Shown here: piece by piece, positions 29,010 to 37,358 of the stretch
Layout of the letters: each line of letters starts with the position of its first letter
How positions within the stretch are numbered: the first letter of the stretch is position 1
NCBI GenBank assembly: GCA_013289585.1
Contig: JABCZR010000015.1
Location: forward strand, 80,337-144,336
DNA length: 64,000 nucleotides
Direction: 5' to 3'
Origin: Acidobacteriota bacterium
GTDB taxonomy: Bacteria > Acidobacteriota > Terriglobia > Acidiferrales > UBA7541
Notes under the pieces: model-generated
Database searches by the model: none
What the model saw: the letters and a program-made list of their open reading frames with translations, nothing else
Told to the model about the DNA's origin: nothing
Made by a program: the position numbers and the translations under genes

Positions 29010-29810
29010 TTAATGCACCGTGTGGAGCATGCGGCTCCATCGCGTGCGAGAAGGCAGATGCGCGATCGTTTGGAAAACCCCAGTTAAGCGCGTCCAGAAT
29101 GTACTATCGCCGCTATAGTCGCTACTGGTGGCATCCACCGACCAATAGATCAAAAAGGGCCGCCCCATGATAGCGTCGCGGTCCACGAATCCCCAGTAGC
29201 GGCTGTCCTGGCTACGATCGCGATTGTCGCCCATGGCGAAATATTTTCCAGGAGGAACGATAATCTCATCGCCTTGCACGTACTTCTGAATCTCCGGCTT
29301 CCATTCGAGGATGGCATTGGGTGAAATCACCAGGCCTTTCATCGGCGGGAAGGAATAATTGAAAGGATCATATGGCGCGCCCGGGTCATGCACGGCGTAG
29401 GGTTCATTCAAGACTTTTCCGTTGATGTAAACGTTGCCGTCAACCACTTTCAGACGATCCCCCGGCAAGCCAATCACGCGTTTCACGAAGTGCTGATGAT
29501 CCGCGAAAGGATACTTGAAGACGATGATGTCGCCGCGCTGCAGTGGACGATAGGGCAAAAGTTTCTCGTACCAGGCTCCGGTCCCGCCAAAAACAAACTT
29601 GTTCACCAGCAGGTGGTCGCCGATCAGGAGAGTGCTTTCCATCGAGGCCGATGGAATTTTGAAAGCCTGGACGATAAAGCTGGTTCCGAAGAGCGCCAGG
29701 AGCACGGTGACCAGAAGCGACTCCAGATATTCGGAAATGGTCGTCTGATCTCCGGGATGCTCCTGCTTATTTTCCACCACTTGCTCTTCGACGATGGTCT
29801 CTTCGGGCAT
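29010..29810 (-). CDS. lepB: Signal peptidase I
   Basis: Inner-membrane peptidase that removes Sec and Tat signal peptides, 266 residues. A cytosolic acidic N-terminus is followed by one helix (LLVTVLLALFGTSFIVQAF). The catalytic Ser56 is in KIPSASMESTL, the catalytic Lys in HFVKRVIGLPGD, and GDNRDRSQDSRYWG is the conserved box E. It starts 6 nt after the rnc stop, so the two form an operon, a common arrangement in bacteria. Confidence 0.97.
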   Translation of the reverse strand: MPEETIVEEQVVENKQEHPGDQTTISEYLESLLVTVLLALFGTSFIVQAFKIPSASMESTLLIGDHLLVNKFVFGGTGAWYEKLLPYRPLQRGDIIVFKYPFADHQHFVKRVIGLPGDRLKVVDGNVYINGKVLNEPYAVHDPGAPYDPFNYSFPPMKGLVISPNAILEWKPEIQKYVQGDEIIVPPGKYFAMGDNRDRSQDSRYWGFVDRDAIMGRPFLIYWSVDATSSDYSGDSTFWTRLTGVFQTIAHLPSRTRWSRMLHTVH

Positions 29811-29816
29811 TCCGCC

Positions 29817-30566
29817 TCAGCCTTTCGTTTCCGTGTGCTCGAGCTGTTCCATGGCGCTTCGCGCGGCCCGCTGTTCCGCTTCTTTTTTTGTGCTGCCTTC
29901 CCCCGTGGCCATGCATTCTCCGTCCACCCACACCTCGATCGAGAAAACTTTCTGGTGGTCTGGACCGCTTTCGGCGGCAAGGCGATACTCCGCCGGGGCG
30001 CGCCCGCGTCCCTGCAAAAATTCCTGCAAGGCGGATTTACGATCCGACTCCGAGATGCGCTCACCGCGCTCTTCCAAAGCCTGCTCGAATAGCAGCCGCC
30101 GTAACACCTCCCGCGCCGGGCCCAGCCCCGCATCTAGGTAAATCCCCGCCACCACGGCTTCGAAGGCGTCCGCCAGGAGCGTCTGCTTATCCCGTCCGCC
30201 GGTCTTCTCTTCGCCGCGTCCCAGCCGCAGATGCTCCCCGAGCCGCAGCCGCCGCGCCGCGGCTTCCAGAGAGCCGGCATTTACGATGCGCGCCCGGCTC
30301 TTCGAAAGCTGCCCTTCGCTCCATTCCGGAAAAGTGGAGAGAAGGTATTCGCTGGCGAGCAATTGCAGCACGGCGTCGCCCAAAAATTCCAGTCGCTCAT
30401 TGTCTTTGGGGAGAATGGCGCTGCCCGCATCTTCGATGCCTGATGCTTTCAGCTCCGGCACCGCGGAGCTGTGCGTTAGCGCGCGATCGAGAAGCGCCCG
30501 GCTCGTAAACTTGTACCCCAGCCGCTCCTCCAGCGCATCGTCGCCACTCGGGAAATTCTCTTGCAT
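29817..30566 (-). CDS. rnc: Ribonuclease III
   Basis: Double-strand-specific endoribonuclease for rRNA and mRNA processing, 249 residues. The RNase III signature NERLEFLGDAVLQLL and the second acidic cluster LLADAFEAVVAGIYLD lie in the catalytic domain; a dsRNA-binding domain occupies the C-terminal 70 residues (GEGSTKKEAEQRAARSAMEQL). I start at ATG 30566, which removes 41 non-homologous residues that overlap the upstream TPR gene. Followed by lepB. Confidence 0.96.
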   Translation of the reverse strand: MQENFPSGDDALEERLGYKFTSRALLDRALTHSSAVPELKASGIEDAGSAILPKDNERLEFLGDAVLQLLASEYLLSTFPEWSEGQLSKSRARIVNAGSLEAAARRLRLGEHLRLGRGEEKTGGRDKQTLLADAFEAVVAGIYLDAGLGPAREVLRRLLFEQALEERGERISESDRKSALQEFLQGRGRAPAEYRLAAESGPDHQKVFSIEVWVDGECMATGEGSTKKEAEQRAARSAMEQLEHTETKG

Positions 30567-30592
30567 ATTTTCGACGCGCCGGGGGTTCGGGG

Positions 30593-31468
30593 TTACTTCG
30601 GCGTGCTCAACTGTGTGGAGCTCAGTTTCTTGGCATCCTCTGCCTGGGTCTTGCAGGTCGCCTGCATCGCGCCCGGAATGGCGGCGCACTTGTTGAACGC
30701 GGCTATCGCATCATCGAAATGCGATGCGCTCTTGTTCGCCAATCCCAGCAGGTAATAGTTCACCGGGTCCGGAGTCGGATCGATCTTCACCGAGGTTTCG
30801 AGCTCCGGGATGGCCTCCGCGTTCTTTCCCCTGCGAATGAAAACCAATCCAAGCGCCCCGTGGGCCATCGCCAACGTCTGGTTCTTGGCCTTTTCGAATT
30901 GTTCGTCGGTCATTTCCGGCGGTTTCGGAAGCGTGGGAGTAATCTCAATCGCCTGCTTCGAATACTGCTCGGACTTGGCCAGCACTTTGTCCGCATCGGG
31001 AGGATTTCCGTGCAAGCTTCGCGGCAGGGTCTGCCCCAGGAGTGCCAGCGTGGAGACGTCATTCGGCGAAAGTGCGATTTCCATCTCTCCGTACTGCTCC
31101 ATCTTTTGCACCTGCCCGAGCTGCAGGAATTCGAACGTCAACGCCGAATAGACAGGAGATTTGTAGCGGCTTTGGGGATACTTCTGAAGAAACGCCTCGC
31201 CCAGCTCGATCTTCTTGTTCGTGTCTGACATCGGAGCGTCGTGAAACGCCTTGTAGGCTGCTTCTTCCTCCGCGCTGACTGGAGCCGGAGCGTCCAGCGT
31301 CAACGGAGCTACGTCCGGGGTCTTTGATTTGTCACCCGCCGGCGGAGGCGTCTGGCCCTGGGTTCCCTGGCCGCTCCCCATGCCCTGCGCGGCAGCGATT
31401 CCGTTCGCGGCCAAAAGCAATCCCGCGATTGTTACGGCTTCCAAAAAAAACTTCCTACCTCTGATCAT
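30593..31468 (-). CDS. Secreted TPR-repeat protein
   Basis: Exported protein of 291 residues. A signal peptide (FFLEAVTIAGLLLAANGIAAAQ) is followed by a Gly/Gln/Pro linker and at least three TPR-like helix pairs, the clearest being AHGALGLVFIRRGKNAEAIPELETSVKIDP and the following YLLGLANKSASHFDDAIAAFNKC. ATG 31468 has GAGGAG upstream. It precedes rnc by 26 nt. Its function is unknown; probably periplasmic protein-protein contacts. Confidence 0.8.
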   Translation of the reverse strand: MIRGRKFFLEAVTIAGLLLAANGIAAAQGMGSGQGTQGQTPPPAGDKSKTPDVAPLTLDAPAPVSAEEEAAYKAFHDAPMSDTNKKIELGEAFLQKYPQSRYKSPVYSALTFEFLQLGQVQKMEQYGEMEIALSPNDVSTLALLGQTLPRSLHGNPPDADKVLAKSEQYSKQAIEITPTLPKPPEMTDEQFEKAKNQTLAMAHGALGLVFIRRGKNAEAIPELETSVKIDPTPDPVNYYLLGLANKSASHFDDAIAAFNKCAAIPGAMQATCKTQAEDAKKLSSTQLSTPK

Positions 31469-31600
31469 GCTTTTCTCCTCCGTAATCTCTGCTTCATTCC
31501 AGCTATGCACTCGCTATCTGTGTTTCTACCCCTGTCGCACGGCACACGTACACCGCCGCGATCGCGAATCTTTTCTTCCTGCTCTAGTCGAGCTATCCGC

Positions 31601-33268
31601 TTACGGCCGCGCGGTCGGCTTTTCTCCTGCAAACGCTGCGAGCCCTTTTTGCGCCGCTTCTTTTGCCTGATCCGGCCCGCCTTCCACTGCCAGTGCGGAT
31701 TGATACTCCGCCTTCTCCATCTCAGGATTGCCCTCAAAATCATAAATCCGCGCCAGATAAATGTGCGACCACGCCAGCACCATAGGGTCCTGGGTGGCAG
31801 CATGTTCTCCTGTGGTAAGCCGTCCAAACACCTGCTTGGCCCTGGCAGCATTGTGGTCCATATACGCCACCAAGCCAATTCCGTACCAGGCCCTCGGCTG
31901 ATCCGGGTAGCGCGCGAGCACCTTTTCAAACGAACTCTCAGCGGCTCGCAGATTCTTCTCGGCGATCCTCCGCTCCCCTTCCGTCAGAGCGGCGATTACT
32001 TCCGCATCGTTCGGAACAGTGGTTGGCGCCGGCTTAGTAGTCCGAGCCACCGCTTCACCTGATGCTTTGTCCGCGGACTGCTCCGTTTCCGCTGGCGCAA
32101 AGGTGAGCGCTGCGTCGCGCTTCGCTTCTGCCACTGAATCGATGGATCTCACCAGATCCGGGAAATAGAGCTTCATGGAGGGTTCGGAACTCTCGTACTT
32201 CGCCAACGCGACGAAAATGGGCCGAACCAGCACTAACCCATCTTCGTCATCCCGGGTCAGCGCCGCTTCTTTCTCTCCCGGCGACATCCGCTTGAGCTTC
32301 AATTCCACCGCCCGCACCGTGCATTCCGCGAAGTAGGATGTGAAATCTTCCTTCAACGCCGGGTCCAACCTCGGCGCCTGCGCCGCCTTTTCATACAGCG
32401 GCCGCTTCACCGCCAGCACGTGCGGATAGAGCAACGGCAGCCCGTCGAGCAAAAAGTGCAGGTACGCGTGGCGCACCACATCCACTGGAATATCTTCTCC
32501 GCCGCTCAGTACCAGCGCGTAGTGATCGCCGAAATTTCGCACGTTGGTGATGCGCCCGACCAACGGCTCAACCACGATCGTAAATGTCTGTGGATTCGTG
32601 GTATCCAGGATTTGCCGCAGATAGGCCGACGTCACGAACACCACTTGCGAAACCGGATCATGCAGCCGCTCAATCTCGCTCTCATAAACTGGCTGCACCT
32701 GTTTCCAAAGTTGTCCGATCTTCTGTTCCTGGTAGTAGTTTGAAAGGATTTCGCTGAAGCCCTCGAGCGCCAGTACTTCCGGCGGGATTTCGTCTCGCCG
32801 CAAACCGATCTGAAACTTCGGCGCCGGCCCGGAAACCAGCCCAAACCACAAATACCGGGAGAGCGTCGCTCCGGGGTCGCGCAGTTCGTGCTGCCTGTAA
32901 AACTCCCGCACGGCATCCACTGCCGGCCCTTGCTGTTGCCGCAGGCGCTCGCGCATCTGGGCACGGAATGCCGTCCAGTGATCGGCGCTTACGTTGGATT
33001 CGAATCCCGAAGCCAGCAGCGCGCACATGGTCGTGAACATGGCCTCGCTGCCGTCTACAATCACGGGACTTCGGTCTGCCGCGCGCAGACCCCTTCTCGG
33101 AGCCAGCGGTGCTTGTGCCTGCGGCGCTGTTTGCGTTTGGACCTTGGATGGCGCTTGTGTGGTTGCGGGAGCAGCAGCAGGAGCCGGCGCCTGCGCCATG
33201 CCGCAAAGCGGCAAAACCGTCGCCCCGCACCACCCAAGCACCACGATTTGTTTTCTTAGTTTTCTCAT
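31601..33268 (-). CDS. Secreted protein with C-terminal TPR repeats
   Basis: Exported protein of 555 residues. Signal segment IVVLGWCGATVLPLCGMAQA, an Ala/Gln/Pro linker, then a long unrecognised domain containing VVRHAYLHFLLDGL and DFTSYFAECTVRAVELKLK, an arrangement like DUF2268/DUF4932-type peptidase-like domains but without a clear HExxH. Two TPR units follow near residues 440-540. ATG 33268 has AGAGGG upstream. It reads into the 30593-31468 TPR gene 132 nt later. Confidence 0.75.
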   Translation of the reverse strand: MRKLRKQIVVLGWCGATVLPLCGMAQAPAPAAAPATTQAPSKVQTQTAPQAQAPLAPRRGLRAADRSPVIVDGSEAMFTTMCALLASGFESNVSADHWTAFRAQMRERLRQQQGPAVDAVREFYRQHELRDPGATLSRYLWFGLVSGPAPKFQIGLRRDEIPPEVLALEGFSEILSNYYQEQKIGQLWKQVQPVYESEIERLHDPVSQVVFVTSAYLRQILDTTNPQTFTIVVEPLVGRITNVRNFGDHYALVLSGGEDIPVDVVRHAYLHFLLDGLPLLYPHVLAVKRPLYEKAAQAPRLDPALKEDFTSYFAECTVRAVELKLKRMSPGEKEAALTRDDEDGLVLVRPIFVALAKYESSEPSMKLYFPDLVRSIDSVAEAKRDAALTFAPAETEQSADKASGEAVARTTKPAPTTVPNDAEVIAALTEGERRIAEKNLRAAESSFEKVLARYPDQPRAWYGIGLVAYMDHNAARAKQVFGRLTTGEHAATQDPMVLAWSHIYLARIYDFEGNPEMEKAEYQSALAVEGGPDQAKEAAQKGLAAFAGEKPTARP

Positions 33269-33585
33269 GCCCTCTTGCCGCAAGTCTTTCTTGGATGAGC
33301 AGCCGCTTCTGCCCTGTTGGCAACGAGACTCTGCGCAGCTAGCCTCTCGGAGAGCGTCCCTAGCGTTCTCCCCATGCCACGCCATCTTGTCAATCTACAA
33401 GCCCTTAACGCACTCCGTCAAGGAAGCCCGCGTGTACTCGACGAAAAATTCCACAGCCCCGCCAACCTGCCCGGCTCTGCGTTGCTCCTCCAGCCGCTGC
33501 AATGGTTCGCACTCCACTTGCAACTTCGCGGGACAACTGTTTAGAGTGGAGATGCGCTTCGGCCCCCCTTGGGATGGCTTGTTCC
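33269..33585. other. Divergent intergenic region, 317 nt
   Basis: Lies between two divergently transcribed exported-protein genes and must hold their promoters. Short open frames on both strands lack ribosome sites and family likeness. I see no clear operator or RNA. Confidence 0.5.
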
Positions 33586-34791
33586 ATGCCTCGACCTCTC
33601 TTGAAAATGATGCCCTCCGCTCTTGGATTCTGCCTCCTGGCAACGTCATGCCCGAATAGCCTCCGCGCCCAACTCGTTCGCGAAGGCTCCCCTGCTCCCA
33701 CGCAACAAGAGAAGACGCCATCGACCCAAGCCCCTTCCGGCAAGCAGCGCATCTCTCAGGAAGTTCAGATCACCGGCGAAGAGACCTGGCTCGACACGGG
33801 CATCGACATTCAGCCCGGAGAACACGTCGTCTTCACCGCCACTGGCACTCTCCGTTATGCCGACGCCAAGAGTGACAATGGCCCCGATGGCATACCCCGT
33901 GGCTTCAAGGATTTGATCCGCATTCTTCCCTTCAACGACGCCGGCCGCGGCGCACTTATCGGCCGCATCGGCGACAAGGACACCGCCCAGCCTTTTCTCA
34001 TTGGCGCGCACCGCGATGTGGTTGCTCCGGTCTCAGGCCGACTCTCGGTCGGCATCAACCAGACCAGCAGCGACACCGGCGACGGCACCTATGCCGTCCG
34101 CATTGAGATCTACGCTCCTTCGGACGGGACCGTTCGGGAGGTTGCCAGGCAGGTCAGCTCGATTCCCGGAGTCGACAATTCCCTCTTCACCAAAATCCCT
34201 CGCCGCATTGGCGACAAAGACGGCAATCCCGGCGACATGGTCAACTTTCTCATCATCGGTTCCGAGGCCGCCATGCAACGCGTGTTCACCACTGCCGGTT
34301 GGGTGAAGGTCGACGCCGATGTTACAGACACCGTTCTTCACGGCATCATCGAAAGCATCTCGAAAGAATCCTATTTGACGATGCCTATGAGCCCGTTATA
34401 TCTGTTCGGCCGGCATCAGGATTACGGCTGGGCTCACGCCGAGCCCATCAGCGTGATTGCCTCGCGCAATCACCTGCGCGTCTGGAAAGCGCCGTTTCAG
34501 GTCAACGGCCAAACGCTGTGGGTCGGCGCGGCGACGCACGACATCGGATTCGAACGCGACCAGCGCAATAACGGCGTCACTCACAAAATCGATCCCGACA
34601 TCGACCTCGAGAAGAACTACGTAGAAAAAACGCTCAGTTCGACCGGGCTCGTCGCCGAAGTCTCACACTTTCTCCCCGAAAATCCGCTCAAGGAAGCCAA
34701 GACCGCTACCGGCGGCACGTTTCATTCGAACGGCCAGGTGCTCATCCTCAAGCTCAGTGATTCCGGCGCAGCCCTCGCCGCAACTAATTGA
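33586..34791 (+). CDS. Exported protein with LecA-like and LssY C-terminal domains
   Basis: About 401 residues. After a signal segment (SALGFCLLATSCPNSLRAQ; a Cys there could be a lipid site), residues about 55-180 form a PA-IL/LecA-like beta-sandwich: GEETWLDTGIDIQPGEHVVF, PRGFKDLIRILPFND and GRLSVGINQTSSDTGDGTY, matching the Ca-dependent galactose lectin layout. The C-terminal half is an LssY_C domain (SPLYLFGRHQDYGWAHAE; LWVGAATHDIGFERDQRNN; THKIDPDIDLEKNYV). ATG 33607 is an alternative start. Sugar binding is plausible; the role of LssY_C is unknown. Confidence 0.8.
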   Translation: MPRPLLKMMPSALGFCLLATSCPNSLRAQLVREGSPAPTQQEKTPSTQAPSGKQRISQEVQITGEETWLDTGIDIQPGEHVVFTATGTLRYADAKSDNGPDGIPRGFKDLIRILPFNDAGRGALIGRIGDKDTAQPFLIGAHRDVVAPVSGRLSVGINQTSSDTGDGTYAVRIEIYAPSDGTVREVARQVSSIPGVDNSLFTKIPRRIGDKDGNPGDMVNFLIIGSEAAMQRVFTTAGWVKVDADVTDTVLHGIIESISKESYLTMPMSPLYLFGRHQDYGWAHAEPISVIASRNHLRVWKAPFQVNGQTLWVGAATHDIGFERDQRNNGVTHKIDPDIDLEKNYVEKTLSSTGLVAEVSHFLPENPLKEAKTATGGTFHSNGQVLILKLSDSGAALAATN

Positions 34792-34875
34792 ACCGCCACG
34801 CCCACAATTTTTGGAGTATGATTCCGCCCCAGCGAGGTTGCGCGCGTCTGGCAGCTTCTCCCCAGGAGGTGGCTT

Positions 34876-35475
34876 ATGGTCATCACCAAACCAGCTAACG
34901 AAGAAGCCCGCGTCATGGCCCTGGAGAAGTACGCCATCCTCGATACCGACCCCGAACAAGCCTTCGACGATCTCACGCTCCTGGCTTCATTTGTATGCAA
35001 GACGCCGATCGCCCTGATCTCTCTGGTTGACGAGGACCGTCAGTGGTTCAAGTCTCGCGTAGGAATAAAAGCTTCCGAAACCTCACGTGATATCGCCTTT
35101 TGCTCCACGGCGATCCTGCAAACCGATGTTTTCGTCGTTCCCGATGCCCTCGAGGACGAACGCTTTCGCGACAACCCTCTTGTCGTCTCCGACCCGAACA
35201 TCCGCTTCTACGCCGGGGCTCCTTTGATCAACGAGGATGGCTATGCGCTTGGCACTCTCTGTGTTGTGGATCGCTCGCCCCGCGATTTGGCGCCCGATCA
35301 AAAGGACGCGCTGAAAGCCTTGAGCCGCCTGGTTCTCGGCCAGCTCGAGTTCCGCCGCAACTTGCTCTTGTTAAAAGAAGCCCTCACCGACCGCACCAAA
35401 GAAGAACACGAGCGCCAGCGCGAACTCGTACACGTCCAGGAAACTCTGATGCGTGTGATGGGGATTCGCCGCTGA
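34876..35475 (+). CDS. GAF-domain signalling protein
   Basis: Cytoplasmic protein of 199 residues, a single GAF domain (about 20-160) with ALISLVDEDRQWFKSRVGI, FCSTAILQTDVFVVPDA and FYAGAPLINEDGYALGTLCVVD, the pattern seen at the N-terminus of GAF-type kinases and cyclases. It ends in a short coiled coil (ALTDRTKEEHERQRELVHVQ) with no output domain, so it may act as a partner protein. CCAGGAGG precedes ATG 34876. Confidence 0.88.
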   Translation: MVITKPANEEARVMALEKYAILDTDPEQAFDDLTLLASFVCKTPIALISLVDEDRQWFKSRVGIKASETSRDIAFCSTAILQTDVFVVPDALEDERFRDNPLVVSDPNIRFYAGAPLINEDGYALGTLCVVDRSPRDLAPDQKDALKALSRLVLGQLEFRRNLLLLKEALTDRTKEEHERQRELVHVQETLMRVMGIRR

Positions 35476-35606
35476 AGGCTTGTCGAGAGCTGTTCCCTTA
35501 TCCGTTTCTCGCTGACTTCCGCCTCGTTGACTTGGTACGCCTCGCGTCCTAAGATGCGGCTGTTTCGATTTGTTCCCGTGCATCGCGGCTTTCGGCTGGA
35601 GGGCCC

Positions 35607-35927
35607 GTGAGCGATTGGAAGTTTGCCCAGAAGGATGTTTGTGAAGAGTTGGCACAGCTTCATTATTTCTCCTTCAAGAAGTCCCAAGCGGGCGGTGAAG
35701 TCTCGTTCCTCGTCACCGTGAGTGAGTATGCGGCGTCTCCGAAAGGTCAATTTGCGCGCTTTTTTGCGCAAGCGGACAAGTACGTCAACCAAAAAACAGC
35801 TCCGATTCTCCCGACGGGTTGGGGAAACTCGGCTCTCGATGCGCTCACCGCTTGCGTTCGAATGATCCGTGAATTCCCTTATGAAGGCGATGAGGCTGCG
35901 GCAGCCAAGGGTGCTCCCGGCGGCTGA
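35607..35927 (+). CDS. Small conserved-looking protein, function unknown
   Basis: 106 residues with a GTG start at 35607 behind GGAGGGCCC. It is soluble, with an aromatic-rich N-terminal half (LHYFSFKKSQAGGEVSFLVTVSEY) and an Ala/Gly-rich end. No family recognised. It lies between the GAF and STAS genes on the same strand, which suggests a signalling context but does not show it. Confidence 0.65.
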   Translation: MSDWKFAQKDVCEELAQLHYFSFKKSQAGGEVSFLVTVSEYAASPKGQFARFFAQADKYVNQKTAPILPTGWGNSALDALTACVRMIREFPYEGDEAAAAKGAPGG

Positions 35928-35999
35928 CACCTGTCCCGCTGCTTGCAGGATGGCGCTTGAAATCTTCAGGCTCTCTAGAATCTTGCAGACGTTCGAAAG

Positions 36000-36371
36000 G
36001 TGCTTGTGCAAATCGCAAAAAAAGAAATGAAGCCCGGCGTCGTCGTCCTGGAGTTGAGCGGACCGCTCCAGATGGGCGTCGAGTGTAAACAGTTGGAACT
36101 CGCCATGGATCAGCTGATCAGCGACAAGCAGACGCGTGTGGTGATTGATCTTTCGAACGTCACCAAGCTCGATAGCGGCGGCCTGGGAAAGCTCGTTAAC
36201 TGTTTTTCTCGCCTGAAAACGGCAGGCGGCGCCATGCGATTGAGCGGAGTCACAGGCATGATGGAGGGAGTCCTCAAACTAACTCACGCCGATCGCTTCC
36301 TGAAAACCTACCCCACAGCCATCGAAGCCGCCGAAAGCTTTTCCGATTCCGCGCAATCTTCCGCGAGCTAG
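36000..36371 (+). CDS. STAS-domain anti-sigma factor antagonist
   Basis: Single STAS domain of 123 residues (SpoIIAA/RsbV type). GVVVLELSGPLQMGVECKQLE gives the first strands; VVIDLSNVTKLDSGGLGKLV carries the usual phospho-acceptor Ser region (DSGGLG for the common DSSGLG). Such proteins bind anti-sigma kinases in partner switching. GTG at 36000 is taken as start; GTG at 36006 with AAGG upstream is equally likely. No kinase of the RsbW type is adjacent. Confidence 0.85.
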   Translation: MLVQIAKKEMKPGVVVLELSGPLQMGVECKQLELAMDQLISDKQTRVVIDLSNVTKLDSGGLGKLVNCFSRLKTAGGAMRLSGVTGMMEGVLKLTHADRFLKTYPTAIEAAESFSDSAQSSAS

Positions 36372-36438
36372 TGCTGATTCCAGACACCGGAGGCCCTGAG
36401 GATTACCCCTGATCTTCGCAAGACTTCGGACAGCTACA

Positions 36439-36469
36439 TTGACGGCCACTGTTGATTAGTGTATATACA
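36439..36469 (+). promoter_or_regulatory. brnTA promoter and palindromic operator
   Basis: TTGACG (36439-36444) and TATATA (36462-36467) are spaced 17 nt. The -10 is buried in the perfect palindrome TGTATATACA (36460-36469). BrnA is known to autorepress brnTA in Brucella, so this is the likely BrnA site. The predicted transcription start falls at about 36474, one base before the brnT GTG. Confidence 0.7.
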
Positions 36470-36474
36470 TTAAT

Positions 36475-36756
36475 GTGTTCTCTTGGGACGCCCGCAAGGC
36501 AAATGCCAACCTGAGAAAGCACGGCGTTTCCTTCGAGGAGGCGGCCACCGTCTTCGGCGATCCCGAGGGACTTGACTGGGAAGATTTTGAGCATTCGGTT
36601 TCAGAACCACGGTCGTCGAGGATAGGCTTCTCCTTCTCAGGCCGGGTTCTTTTTGTGGTTTACACCATTCGAAGGCTGAAAAATGAAAAAGAAACAATCC
36701 GCATCATCAGCGCCCGCCAGGCGACGCGCAGGGAACGCCAGGCATATGCCGGATAG
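36475..36756 (+). CDS. brnT: BrnT-family toxin
   Basis: RelE-fold ribonuclease toxin of a type II toxin-antitoxin pair, 93 residues. The BrnT signature is clear: FSWDARKANANLRKHGVSFE, then EAATVFGDPEGL, and the C-terminal IRIISARQATRRERQAY with conserved Arg residues. The GTG start has no ribosome site because the predicted transcript begins about there. It overlaps brnA. Confidence 0.9.
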   Translation: MFSWDARKANANLRKHGVSFEEAATVFGDPEGLDWEDFEHSVSEPRSSRIGFSFSGRVLFVVYTIRRLKNEKETIRIISARQATRRERQAYAG

Positions 36757-36979
36757 CAAGTTGGACCTTTCCGATATTCCCGAAGCCACGGACGAGCAAC
36801 TCGGCCGTGCCCGCCGCGTGGGCCGGCCCGTCACCGGCAACGCCAAACAGTTGATTGCCATCCGTATCGCCCCGCGGCTTCTTGCGCAGCTTCGCCGTCT
36901 CGCTGCCAAGCAGGCGAAGCCTTACCAAACGCTCATTCACGAACTCCTGGAGCGCGCTGCCAAAAGGAAAGTTGCCTGA
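36683..36979 (+). CDS. brnA: BrnA-family antitoxin
   Basis: Antitoxin and autorepressor, 98 residues. The central DLSDIPEATDEQLGRARRVGRP and the ribbon-helix-helix C-terminus (KQLIAIRIAPRLLAQLRRLA, then YQTLIHELLERA) are typical of BrnA/CopG-like proteins. ATG 36683 has GAAGG seven bases upstream and overlaps brnT by 74 nt; ATG 36746 (MPDSKLDL) would overlap by 11 nt and is the alternative. Confidence 0.88.
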   Translation: MKKKQSASSAPARRRAGNARHMPDSKLDLSDIPEATDEQLGRARRVGRPVTGNAKQLIAIRIAPRLLAQLRRLAAKQAKPYQTLIHELLERAAKRKVA

Positions 36980-37086
36980 GGTCGAGGCTCAAGGATAGCC
37001 GGAATCTAAGCAATTGCGATCTTGAAGGACAATTGGCCTACGCATTTCGCGCTTTTTGCTTGGCTTTGTCCCACCGTGAGGAACTC

Positions 37087-37314
37087 ATGAAATACCGAAA
37101 GAAAATCGATAGTGCGCTGATTTGTACCGTTAACGACGAAACCCAAGCTGCGCTGCAGGCTCCTGAAGCCTCCCAGGACCTTCCTGGCGTCGCGGCGCTG
37201 GCCGATGTAACTGAGGGAATCCGGCAAGGGCTCGAGGATGTGAAAAATGGTCGCGTCTTCCCTGCGCGTGAATCCCTGGAAACACTCCGGCGCAAGCGCG
37301 CAATACCTTTATAA
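37087..37314 (+). CDS. Small antitoxin-like protein, no visible toxin partner
   Basis: 75 residues. ATG 37087 follows GAGG by five bases; the open frame upstream begins with TTG at 37033. The C-terminal half EGIRQGLEDVKNGRVFPARE with SLETLRRKR resembles the toxin-binding tail of type II antitoxins (ParD/Phd-like: a helix, then a GR-x-x-PA-x-E turn). No RelE/ParE-type gene follows; the next gene is on the opposite strand. It is a candidate orphan antitoxin. Confidence 0.55.
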   Translation: MKYRKKIDSALICTVNDETQAALQAPEASQDLPGVAALADVTEGIRQGLEDVKNGRVFPARESLETLRRKRAIPL

Positions 37315-37358
37315 GTCGAACAGCCCGCTTTTAGAGGGTCCTGTATGCCACTGTCGAG

